Positions 21,357-29,533 of a DNA stretch of 42,865 bases are shown piece by piece. The position numbers and the translations under genes were made by a program. The number at the start of each line of letters is the position of its first letter. Position 1 is the stretch's first letter. Source of the stretch: JACVRW01 sp036407035 (GTDB lineage Bacteria; Actinomycetota; Thermoleophilia; Solirubrobacterales; Thermoleophilaceae); the NCBI GenBank assembly GCA_036407035.1, contig DASXAA010000202.1, positions 1 through 42,865 of the forward strand. Reading direction: 5' to 3'. Under the pieces are notes generated by a model. The model made no database searches. It had not been told where the DNA came from and worked only from the letters and a program-made list of their open reading frames with translations.

Positions 21357-21408
21357 GACGCGAGCCTACCCAGGGAATGTCATCCGCGGCGCGGACGTCT
21401 CCGTAGGG

Positions 21409-22953
21409 ATGACCATGTCCGTCTCCAGCACTCGCTCAGCCGTCCGCCGCAGCCCCGCTCCGGAGCTCGACATGCCCGACCGCTCGGTGCACGGGCTCGT
21501 GCTCGAGCGCGCCCGCAGCCGCCGCGACGACCCCGCCATCGTCGACGCCGCCACCGGCCGCGGGCTCTCCTACGGGGAGCTCGCGATGGCGTCCGGCTGG
21601 GTCGCCTCGGGGCTCGCCCGCCGCGGCTTCGGCCGTGGCGACGTGCTCGCGCTCCACAGCCCGAACTGCCCCGAGTGGCCGGCTACCTTCCTCGGCGCGC
21701 TCTGGGCGGGAGGGACCGTGGCCTGCACGAACCCGCTCTACAAGACCGACGAGCTTGCACACCTGCTCGAGCTGTCGTCGGCCGACCTCATGATGACCAC
21801 GCCGCAGTTCCGGGAGGGCGCGCGCGACGCGGGGGCGAGGGACCCGATCGTGTTCTCCGAGCTGCTGTCGGCAGAGCCCGCGCCGGGCGAGGCGGAGGTC
21901 GACCCCGCCGCGGACGTCGCCGCGCTGCTCTATTCGAGCGGCACGTCGGGGCTGCCGAAGGCCGTGGAGCTGACCCACCGCAACGTGGTCGCGAACATGC
22001 TGCAGATGGCGTGGGGGGTGCCGCTCGGCCCCGGCGACCGGATGCTGGCCGTCGCGCCGTTCTTCCACTCGATGGGCCTCAGCGCGATCCTGCTGAACGC
22101 GCTGTACCAGGGCGCGACCGTGGTCAGCGTGCCGCGGTTCGAGGTCGAGTCGTTCCTCGCCGCGCTTCAGGACCACCGGATCACCCACACGATCGTCCCG
22201 CCCTCCGTGGCGCTGCTGCTCTCGGGCCTGCCGCTGGTCGACGAGTACGACCTCTCCGCGCTGCGGGTCCTCGGCGTGGGATCGGCGCCCGTCAGCGCCG
22301 AGCTCGAGATCGAATGCGAGCAGCGGCTCGACTGCCTGGTCGGACAGGGCTACGGGCTCACGGAGGCGACCGCCGTGGTCGCCATCCAGCCGATGGGTCA
22401 GCCCGAGCGGGTGCGTCACGGCGCCGTCGGCATGCTCGCGCCGGGGAACGAGATGCAGGTGGTGGACCCAGTGAGCGCCGAGCCGCTCGCGCCCGGCGAG
22501 GCCGGGGAGATCTGGCTCCGGGGACCGTGCGTGATGCGCGGCTACCGCGGCAACCCGAAGGCGACCGCTGAGGCGCTCGCGGAGGGTGGATGGCTTCGCA
22601 CCGGCGACCTCGGCAGCATCGACGACGACGGCTTCGTCTACGTGCACGACCGGCTCAAGGAGCTGATCAAGTGCAAGGGCTACCAGGTCGCGCCGGCCGA
22701 GCTCGAGGGGGTGCTCGCCACGCACCCGGCGGTCGCGGAGGCCGCGGTGATCGGGATCCCCGACGCCGCGGCGGGCGAGGTCCCCAAGGCGTTCGTCGCG
22801 GCGCGCGCGCCGATCGAGGCCGGCGAGCTGATGGCGTTCGTCGCCGAGCGGGTGGCGCCGTACAAGCGCATCCGCGAGGTCGAGTTCCTCGACGCGATCC
22901 CCAAGAACCCCACCGGCAAGATCCTGCGCCGGGTCCTGCGCGAGCGCGGGTAG
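21409..22953 (+). CDS. AMP-dependent acyl-CoA synthetase, 4-coumarate--CoA ligase-like
   Basis: A 514-residue ANL-superfamily enzyme. It activates a carboxylic acid with ATP to an acyl-adenylate and transfers it to CoA. Motifs: the phosphate loop LLYSSGTSGLPKAVELTHRN at about 173-192, FFHSMGLS, the GQGYGLTEAT adenylate motif, WLRTGDLGSIDDDGFVYVHDR, and the C-terminal IPKNPTGKILRR with the adenylation lysine near residue 504. The closest recognisable type is the plant-like 4-coumarate-CoA ligase group, also used for fatty and aromatic acids, so the substrate is uncertain. I chose the ATG at 21409; ATG at 21415 or 21472 is possible because the first 20 residues are not conserved. No Shine-Dalgarno sequence is clear. 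Confidence 0.88.
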   Translation: MTMSVSSTRSAVRRSPAPELDMPDRSVHGLVLERARSRRDDPAIVDAATGRGLSYGELAMASGWVASGLARRGFGRGDVLALHSPNCPEWPATFLGALWAGGTVACTNPLYKTDELAHLLELSSADLMMTTPQFREGARDAGARDPIVFSELLSAEPAPGEAEVDPAADVAALLYSSGTSGLPKAVELTHRNVVANMLQMAWGVPLGPGDRMLAVAPFFHSMGLSAILLNALYQGATVVSVPRFEVESFLAALQDHRITHTIVPPSVALLLSGLPLVDEYDLSALRVLGVGSAPVSAELEIECEQRLDCLVGQGYGLTEATAVVAIQPMGQPERVRHGAVGMLAPGNEMQVVDPVSAEPLAPGEAGEIWLRGPCVMRGYRGNPKATAEALAEGGWLRTGDLGSIDDDGFVYVHDRLKELIKCKGYQVAPAELEGVLATHPAVAEAAVIGIPDAAAGEVPKAFVAARAPIEAGELMAFVAERVAPYKRIREVEFLDAIPKNPTGKILRRVLRERG

Positions 22954-22981
22954 GCGCTCGGATCACTATCGTCAGGCGGCC

Positions 22982-24379
22982 ATGGCAGCCGCCGTCAGGA
23001 CCACCACGACCGACCTCGGCGACTCGCGCGTGCGCGTGGCCGTGGAGGTGTCGACCGAGGCGATCGAGCGCGAGCTGGAGAGCGCGGCCGCGGTCATCGG
23101 CCGCGAGATGAAGGTGCCCGGCTTCCGGCAGGGCAAGGTGCCTTCCCAGGTCGTGATCCGCCAGGTCGGCCGCGAGGCCGTGCTCGACGAGGCCGTCAGG
23201 CGCGCGCTGCCCGGCTGGTACGAGGAGGCGGTGCACGACGCCGGCATCACCACCGTCGGCGATCCCAAGCTCGACATGAGCGACCTGCCCGACCCCGGCT
23301 CGCCGCTCGCGTTCACGATCGAGGTGGGCGTCGTGCCGCCGGCGAGGCTCGGCGACTACAAGGGCGTGGAGGTCGGCCGGCGCCAGCCGGAGGTCGACCC
23401 CCAGGAGGTCGAGACGGAGGTCGGCCGGCTGCGGGAGTCGCTGGCGTCGCTCGAGACCGTCGACCGCGAGGCGGCGAACGGCGACTTCGTGGTCATGGAC
23501 TTCGCGGGCACGATCGACGGCGAGCCGTTCGAGGGCGGCGAGGCGCGCGGCTACCTCGTGGAGCTCGGCACCGGCCGGCTCGTGGGCGACTTCGAGGAGC
23601 AGCTGACGGGCGCGTCGGCCGGCTCCGACCTCGAGGTGAGCGTGACCTTCCCGGACGACTACCCCGCCGAGCACCTCGCCGGCAGGGACGGCAAGTTCGC
23701 GGTGCAGGTGAAGGAGATCAAGGAGAAGCGCCTGCCCGACCTCGACGACGACTTCGCGGTCGAGGCCGGCGGCTACGACAGCCTCGACGAGCTCCGCACC
23801 GAGATCTCCGAGCGGATCGCCGCCGCCGAGGAGCGCGCCATCGAGCAGGAGTTCCGCCAGGCGGCCGTGGACGCCGTCGTGGCCGAGTCCGACATCGAGA
23901 TCCCGCACGAGCTCGTCCACGCGAAGGCGCACGAGATGTGGCACCGCACGACGCACCGGCTCCAGGCGCAGGGCATCGACCCGCAGCGCTTCGTGCAGCT
24001 CTCGGGCAAGAGCGAGGAGGAGATCGTCATCGAGTCCGAGGATGAGGCCGAGACGGCCCTCAAGCGCGAGGCCGTCCTGTCCGCGATCGTCGAGGCCGAG
24101 GGGATCGAGGTCGGCGACGAGGACGTGGCCGAGGCGCTCCGCGAGGCGGCCGGGCCGGACGCCACCGACCGCCAGGTCAAGCGCGCGCTCAAGCGCGCCC
24201 GCTCGCAGGGCGCCGACGAGGCGATGAAGGAGGACATCGCCATGCGCAAGGCCGTGGACCTCGTGGTGGAGCACGCCAAGCCGATCAGCGTCGAGCAGGC
24301 GAAGGCGCGCGAGAAGCTGTGGACCCCGGGCCGCGAGAAGGAGGCCGGCGCGGGCCAAATTTGGACCCCCGGGTCCTGA
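22982..24379 (+). CDS. tig: Trigger factor
   Basis: The ribosome-bound chaperone and peptidyl-prolyl isomerase. The 465-residue product has the N-terminal ribosome-binding domain with its signature VPGFRQGKVPSQVVIRQVG (residues about 43-61), the FKBP-type isomerase domain at about 155-245 (GDFVVMDFAGTIDGEPFEGG, then VTFPDDYPAEHLAGRDGKFAVQVKEIKEKRLPDL split over two strands), and a long helical C-terminal domain. The tail is unusual: LWTPG and IWTPGS occur near the very end, separated by a short linker. TATCGT at 22967-22972 lies nine bases before the ATG. In most bacteria tig is followed at once by clpP; here a secreted protein intervenes. Confidence 0.97.
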   Translation: MAAAVRTTTTDLGDSRVRVAVEVSTEAIERELESAAAVIGREMKVPGFRQGKVPSQVVIRQVGREAVLDEAVRRALPGWYEEAVHDAGITTVGDPKLDMSDLPDPGSPLAFTIEVGVVPPARLGDYKGVEVGRRQPEVDPQEVETEVGRLRESLASLETVDREAANGDFVVMDFAGTIDGEPFEGGEARGYLVELGTGRLVGDFEEQLTGASAGSDLEVSVTFPDDYPAEHLAGRDGKFAVQVKEIKEKRLPDLDDDFAVEAGGYDSLDELRTEISERIAAAEERAIEQEFRQAAVDAVVAESDIEIPHELVHAKAHEMWHRTTHRLQAQGIDPQRFVQLSGKSEEEIVIESEDEAETALKREAVLSAIVEAEGIEVGDEDVAEALREAAGPDATDRQVKRALKRARSQGADEAMKEDIAMRKAVDLVVEHAKPISVEQAKAREKLWTPGREKEAGAGQIWTPGS

Positions 24380-24418
24380 GGCCGCGAGAACGGCAACTCA
24401 GCGGGCGTTGGTCGGAGT

Positions 24419-24433
24419 GACCGCCGGGCGGTC
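24419..24433. terminator. Possible small hairpin after tig
   Basis: GACCGC at 24419-24424 pairs with GCGGTC at 24428-24433 around CGG, 39 bases after the tig stop. A second small palindrome, GGACCC-CC-GGGTCC, lies at 24363-24376 across the end of tig. Neither has a T-tract. Weak evidence for termination before the secreted-protein gene. Confidence 0.35.
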
Positions 24434-24469
24434 TGCTGACCGCTCGGAGCATTCCGACCTGGAGGACCG

Positions 24470-26623
24470 ATGTTGCCGAACCGAACGCTCGCGCGCCTGC
24501 TCGCGACCCTCGCAGCCCTGACCGCGATGATCGCCGGCGCCGCTGCGCCGGCCCGGGCCGAGGGCCCGAACGCCGTTCAGAACCTGCCGGGGTGCACCGC
24601 CAACACCCTGCCGGCAAATGACGACGGCTCCACCCCCGTGGACCTGCCCTTCACGCTGAACTTCTTCGGCGCGGAGTACTCGAGCCTGTTCGTCAACAAC
24701 AACGGGAACGTCACGTTCGACGAGGCGCTCGGCGAATACACGCCGTTCGACTTCACGACGAGCGGCACGCCGATGATCGCACCGTTCCTGGCCGACGTGG
24801 ACACGACAGGCGACGGGTCCGGGGAGGTGCAGTACGGCGAGACGACGGTGGACGGCAAGACGGCGTTCTGCGTCAACTGGGTGAACGTCGGCTACTACGG
24901 CTCGCACACGGACAAGCTCAACAGCTTCCAGCTCCTCCTGGTCGACCAGGGCAGCGGCGACTTCGACATCGTCATGAACTACGACAAGGTGCAGTGGGAG
25001 ACCGGTGACGCCAGCGGCGGCACGGGCGGCTTCGGCGGCACCCCCGCGGCTGTCGGCTGGGCGAACGGCGACGGGGACGACGGGCATTTCGTGCTGCGCG
25101 CGGGCTCGTTCACGAGCGGCGGCCTGCTCGACTCGAACACCTCCACCGGCCTGGTGCGCGGCAGCGCCAACTCGGCGCAGCTCGGCCGCTACGCCTACCA
25201 GGTGCGCAACGGCGCACCGACCGCGCCACGGCTGACCGGCACGGTCGACGACGGTGAGGGCAACCCGGTCGCGAATGCCCCGGTGGAGATCTGCCCCGAC
25301 GCCGGTGGGCCGTGCCGGGTCCGCAACACCAACGGAAGCGGCGTCTACACCGCCTCGAATGTCGCGGCGGGAGCGTACGACCTGACCGCGTACCCGCCGG
25401 CCGACTCCGAGCGTGGACCCGGTCGCGGCACCGTGACGGTCGCCGGCGCCCCGGGTGACACGGTCACGGCCGACCCGCTGCATCTCGGGCCGGAGCCGCA
25501 GGCGCCGCCCCCCGGGACCACGATCACCAGCATCTACACGAACCCCAACGGGATCCCGGTCGCTCTCTGGACCGACGATCTCCAGCTCTCGAGTGAGGGC
25601 TGCGCCGGCGCGACGGCAACGTACGAGCTCCGGCTCGGCGGGCAGGTCGTGAGGAACGGCTCGCTGACCGAGACCCCGGCCGGCTCGGGAGCGTACGGCG
25701 CGACGATCCCGTCGCTCGCGCCCGATCACGGCTCGGGCATCGTGACCGTCCACTTCGACTGCCCGGACACTCCCGATGAGGACGTCGAGTTCGGCATCTA
25801 CATCGACCCGAGCGGCAACGTCCGGGACGAGGCCGGCCGGCCGATCGAGGGGGCGCAGGTGGTGCTGCTGCGCTCCGCGTCCCCCGACGGGCCGTTCGTA
25901 CAGGTGCCGGACGGCAGCGCGACCATGTCGCCGGGCAACCGGGCCAACCCGGACTTCACGGATGCCCAGGGCCACTTCGGCTGGGACGTGGTGGCCGGCT
26001 ACTACATCGTGCGGGCCAGCAAGGACGGCTGTGTCGACAACGCCAACCGCTCCCGGCAGTACGCCGAGAGCCGCGTGATGGAGATCCCGCCGCCCGTGAC
26101 GGACCTCGACCTGCGGCTGTTCTGCGGTCCGCAGGGCGGGGAGAACCCGCCGCCGTCCGGCGGTGGCGGCGGCCGTGGCGGCACCGGCGGTGGTGGCGGC
26201 GGCGGGCCGATCGCCACCCCGAGCCTGCCGGCGCTCGCCTCCCTGGCAGGCAAGGTCGGCCGCAAGGGCGACGTCGTCCTCGTGCCGGTCCACTGCGGGG
26301 CTTCGGCGGCCGGATCGTGCTCGGGCTCGGTGAAGCTCACCGCCCGTGTGCGGGCCAAGAAGAAGGGGCGCGCCGGGCGAGCGACTGCCCGCCTGCGGAC
26401 CGTCACGCTCGGGGCGGCGAAGTTCTCCCGGCTGAAGCCGGGGACCACGAAGAAGGTCCGCGTCAAGCTCGGGCGGACCGCCAAGGCGCTCTTGCGGCGT
26501 CAGTCGCTGAAGGCCGCTGTCTCGGTCTCCGTCAAGGACACTGCCGGCCGATCGGCGTCGCTCAGGTCGAGCGTCAAGCTCAAGGCGGCCAAGCGCGCGA
26601 AGCGGCGGGCACGCAAGGGGTAA
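24470..26623 (+). CDS. Large secreted protein with nidogen-like (NIDO) domain and carboxypeptidase-regulatory-like repeats
   Basis: A 717-residue exported protein with GGAGG six bases before the ATG. A signal peptide spans residues 1-30 (LLATLAALTAMIAGAAAPARA). The next about 210 residues match a NIDO domain: LNFFGAEYSSLFVNNNGNVTFD, APFLADVDTTGDG, FCVNWVNVGYY, LNSFQLLLVD, DFDIVMNYDKVQW, AVGWANG. Two beta-sandwich units like carboxypeptidase regulatory domains follow (TGTVDDGEGNPVANAPVEIC; SGNVRDEAGRPIEGAQVVLLR). A Gly-rich linker at about 560-580 leads to a very basic C-terminal beta domain ending RAKRRARKG, perhaps for binding anionic wall polymers. It sits between tig and clpP. Function unknown; a role at the cell surface is inferred. 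Confidence 0.78.
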   Translation: MLPNRTLARLLATLAALTAMIAGAAAPARAEGPNAVQNLPGCTANTLPANDDGSTPVDLPFTLNFFGAEYSSLFVNNNGNVTFDEALGEYTPFDFTTSGTPMIAPFLADVDTTGDGSGEVQYGETTVDGKTAFCVNWVNVGYYGSHTDKLNSFQLLLVDQGSGDFDIVMNYDKVQWETGDASGGTGGFGGTPAAVGWANGDGDDGHFVLRAGSFTSGGLLDSNTSTGLVRGSANSAQLGRYAYQVRNGAPTAPRLTGTVDDGEGNPVANAPVEICPDAGGPCRVRNTNGSGVYTASNVAAGAYDLTAYPPADSERGPGRGTVTVAGAPGDTVTADPLHLGPEPQAPPPGTTITSIYTNPNGIPVALWTDDLQLSSEGCAGATATYELRLGGQVVRNGSLTETPAGSGAYGATIPSLAPDHGSGIVTVHFDCPDTPDEDVEFGIYIDPSGNVRDEAGRPIEGAQVVLLRSASPDGPFVQVPDGSATMSPGNRANPDFTDAQGHFGWDVVAGYYIVRASKDGCVDNANRSRQYAESRVMEIPPPVTDLDLRLFCGPQGGENPPPSGGGGGRGGTGGGGGGGPIATPSLPALASLAGKVGRKGDVVLVPVHCGASAAGSCSGSVKLTARVRAKKKGRAGRATARLRTVTLGAAKFSRLKPGTTKKVRVKLGRTAKALLRRQSLKAAVSVSVKDTAGRSASLRSSVKLKAAKRAKRRARKG

Positions 26624-26633
26624 TCCGCTCGCC

Positions 26634-26665
26634 CCGGGGCCGGCGACGCCAGTCGCCGGCCCCGG
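26634..26665. terminator. Strong 14-bp-stem terminator before clpP
   Basis: CCGGGGCCGGCGAC at 26634-26647 pairs perfectly with GTCGCCGGCCCCGG at 26652-26665 around a four-base loop, 11 bases after the secreted-protein stop. No T-tract. It separates that gene from clpP, whose own -10-like TAGACT is at 26692-26697. Confidence 0.8.
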
Positions 26666-26691
26666 AGGCGCGGGCCGCGACGGGCGCACGC

Positions 26692-26697
26692 TAGACT
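26692..26697 (+). promoter_or_regulatory. Putative -10 element of clpP
   Basis: TAGACT matches the TANNNT -10 pattern and ends nine bases before the clpP ATG at 26707, with no Shine-Dalgarno sequence between them. This suggests a leaderless or near-leaderless clpP transcript, starting downstream of the terminator at 26634-26665. Confidence 0.45.
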
Positions 26698-26706
26698 GGC
26701 GCGCCC

Positions 26707-27291
<585 letters not shown>

Positions 27292-27297
27292 CTGCGT

Positions 27298-27882
27298 TCA
27301 GTCGGGCAGCTTCCGGTCGGACGCGGACCGCAGCCCGTCCAGGGCGATGTGCAGGTGCCGGCGCCAGTTGCCGATGCCGCCCGTCCGGGCGGTGGCCGCG
27401 ATGCCGGCCATGATCAGGGGGATGTCGTCGGGGCGGGCGTCGTCGCGGATGACGCCGGCGCGCTTGCCCTTCTCGATGAAGAGGCGGTCGACCTCCTGGA
27501 GACCCTCGCGCTCGGCGACTAGCGCCTTGGTCTCGTGCGGGACCGCGTTGGTCAGGTACTCGCAGAAAGCGCGGTCCGACTCCTGCCACTCGCCGCAGCG
27601 CATCAGCCAGCCGGTGAACGCCTCCCAGACGTCGTCCTCCTCCTCGAGGGCGCGCCGGCCGTCCTCGGCGAACTCCCGGAAGCGCTCGGACACGAGCGCC
27701 TCGACCAGGGCCGCCTTGTCGGGGAAATGCCGGTAGACCGTTCCGACCCCGACGCCCGCGCGGCGCGCGACGTCGTCCATCTGCGCGTTGCGCCCGTACT
27801 CGCGAAAGGAGGCCCGGGCCGCATCGAGAACCCGCTCGCGATTGCGGCGGGCGTCGGCGCGCAGGGGACGGGCGGCCTCCAT
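27298..27882 (-). CDS. TetR-family transcriptional repressor of the adjacent MFS pump
   Basis: The 194-residue protein has an N-terminal TetR helix-turn-helix: RERVLDAARASFREYGRNAQMDDVARRAGVGVGTVYRHFPDKAALV at about 15-60. The C-terminal ligand domain is helical and continues to residue 194. It starts 94 bases from, and divergent to, a DHA2-type drug transporter. The gap contains the inverted repeat GGAACCGG-AACA-CCGGTTCC. This arrangement is the usual one for a self-regulated efflux pair induced by a toxic compound. The ATG (complement of 27880-27882) is chosen because the HTH begins at the normal distance from it. Confidence 0.88.
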   Translation of the reverse strand: MEAARPLRADARRNRERVLDAARASFREYGRNAQMDDVARRAGVGVGTVYRHFPDKAALVEALVSERFREFAEDGRRALEEEDDVWEAFTGWLMRCGEWQESDRAFCEYLTNAVPHETKALVAEREGLQEVDRLFIEKGKRAGVIRDDARPDDIPLIMAGIAATARTGGIGNWRRHLHIALDGLRSASDRKLPD

Positions 27883-27914
27883 GTCTATGCCGCCTCGCCT
27901 TGACCACAGTTCCG

Positions 27915-27948
27915 TATAGTGCGCAACTGGAACCGGAACACCGGTTCC
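27915..27948. promoter_or_regulatory. Operator and promoter between tetR and the MFS gene
   Basis: GGAACCGG at 27929-27936 and CCGGTTCC at 27941-27948 form a perfect inverted repeat with a four-base spacer. TATAGT at 27915-27920 is a good -10 element reading toward the MFS gene, which would place the repeat at about +2 to +21, where a bound TetR dimer blocks transcription. No strong -35 element is visible. Confidence 0.7.
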
Positions 27949-27976
27949 GATTGTACCCGACGGAAGCCAACTCGAC

Positions 27977-29425
27977 ATGACCGACGCAAGAACCGCCCAC
28001 GAGCGCCGCTGGCAGGCCCTCGCACTGCTGGCGGTGACCCAGTTCGTCGTCGTCCTGGACGCCGCGATCGTGAACGTCGCCCTTCCCTCCATCGGCGCCG
28101 ACCTCGGGTTCTCCCAGGAGGACCTCCAGTGGGTCGTGAACGCCTACCTGCTCACCTTCGGCGGCTTCCTACTGCTCGGCGGCCGCGCGGCCGACCTGCT
28201 CGGCCGGCGGCGCATGTTCATCTCCGGCCTGGTGCTGTTCGCGCTGGCGTCGCTCGCCGGCGGCCTCGCCCAGACCGAGGGGCAGCTGATCGCCGCGCGG
28301 GCCGTGCAGGGCCTCGGCGGCGCGATCCTCTCGCCGGCCGCTCTCTCGATCGTCGCCAACACATTCCGGGACGGCCCCGAGCGCAACAAGGCGATGGGCG
28401 TGTGGGGTGCCGTGGCCGGCAGCGGCGGCGCTGCCGGCGTGCTGCTCGGCGGCATCCTCACGGACGGCCTCGGCTGGGAGTGGATCTTCTGGGTCAACGT
28501 GCCGGTCGCCCTCGTCGCTGCCGCGATCGCGCCCGCCGTGATCGTCGAGAGCCGCGCGGCCGACATGGTCCGCCGCTTCGACGTCGCCGGCGCGCTGAGC
28601 GTGACCGCCGGGCTGTCCGTGCTCGTCTACGCGCTCGTCGACGCCGAGGACGCCGGCTGGGGCTCCGCGCAGACCCTCGGACTGTTCGCGCTCGCCGCCG
28701 CGCTGCTCGTCGCCTTCGTCCTGATCGAGCGCCGCGCGACCGCTCCGCTCGTGCCGTTCAGGATCTTCCGCAACCGCCCCGTCACCGCCGGCGACACCGT
28801 GTTGTTCATCTTCGCCGCGGGCCTGTTCGCGATGTTCTTCTTCATCTCGCTCTACATGCAGGACGTGCTCGGGTTCGAGCCTCTCGAGGCCGGGCTCGCG
28901 TACCTGCCGCTGTCGGCCGGGATCATCCTGTCGGCCGCCGGCGCGGGGCCGCTCGCCACGCGCGTCGGCGTCAAGCCGGTGCTGATCGCCGGGCTCGGAC
29001 TCTCGGCGATCGGCCTCGCGTGGTTCTCGCAGGTGTCGGCGGGCGGTAGCTTCGTCGCCGACGTGCTCGGCCCGTCCGTCGTCGTGGCGGTGGGCGCGGG
29101 GATGGCGTTCGTCACGCTCACGATCTCGGCCGTTGCCGGCGTGCCCGAGCGCGACACCGGCCTCGCGAGCGGCCTGATGAACACCTCGCAGCAGATCGGC
29201 GGGGCGCTGGGCCTCGCGATCCTCGCGACTATCGCGAACTCGCGCATCGACGACGCGGCCGGCGCCGCGCGCCCCGACGCGGCGGCGCTCGCCGAGGGCT
29301 ACCAGCTCGCCTTCCTGGGTGCGGCCGGGTTCGTCCTCCTGGGGCTGGTCGCGGCGTTCGCGCTGATGCCGCGCCTGCGCGCGCCCGCTCACGGCGCGGC
29401 GCCGGCGCCGGTCGAGGCCGCCTGA
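27977..29425 (+). CDS. MFS drug efflux transporter, DHA2 (EmrB/QacA) family
   Basis: A 482-residue inner-membrane protein with about 14 hydrophobic segments. Family motifs are plain: LDAAIVNVALPSIGADLGFS at 24-43, then WVVNAYLLTFGGFLLLGGRAADLLGRRRMF (motif A, loop 2-3), and 'GLGGAILSPAALSIV' with 'WGAVAGSGGAAGVLLGGIL' (motif C region). DHA2 pumps use the proton gradient to expel drugs, dyes or quinones. The divergent TetR gene and the shared operator imply that expression is induced by a substrate. The ATG at 27977 has no strong ribosome site. It lies between clpP and clpX, probably as an inserted accessory pair. Confidence 0.92.
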   Translation: MTDARTAHERRWQALALLAVTQFVVVLDAAIVNVALPSIGADLGFSQEDLQWVVNAYLLTFGGFLLLGGRAADLLGRRRMFISGLVLFALASLAGGLAQTEGQLIAARAVQGLGGAILSPAALSIVANTFRDGPERNKAMGVWGAVAGSGGAAGVLLGGILTDGLGWEWIFWVNVPVALVAAAIAPAVIVESRAADMVRRFDVAGALSVTAGLSVLVYALVDAEDAGWGSAQTLGLFALAAALLVAFVLIERRATAPLVPFRIFRNRPVTAGDTVLFIFAAGLFAMFFFISLYMQDVLGFEPLEAGLAYLPLSAGIILSAAGAGPLATRVGVKPVLIAGLGLSAIGLAWFSQVSAGGSFVADVLGPSVVVAVGAGMAFVTLTISAVAGVPERDTGLASGLMNTSQQIGGALGLAILATIANSRIDDAAGAARPDAAALAEGYQLAFLGAAGFVLLGLVAAFALMPRLRAPAHGAAPAPVEAA

Positions 29426-29443
29426 GCGCCTCCGAACGAAAAG

Positions 29444-29466
29444 CGGCTCCCACTTGAAGGGAGCTG
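29444..29466. terminator. Hairpin between MFS gene and clpX
   Basis: GCTCCC at 29446-29451 pairs with GGGAGC at 29459-29464 around ACTTGAA, extended by a G-T and a C-G pair outside. It lies 20 bases after the MFS stop and 68 bases before clpX. No T-tract follows. Confidence 0.55.
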
Positions 29467-29533
29467 GACATATGTCGAGTATCTACGTGGGCAGCACACC
29501 TCTCACTGGTACCCTCGCCCCGAGGAGAGATCC

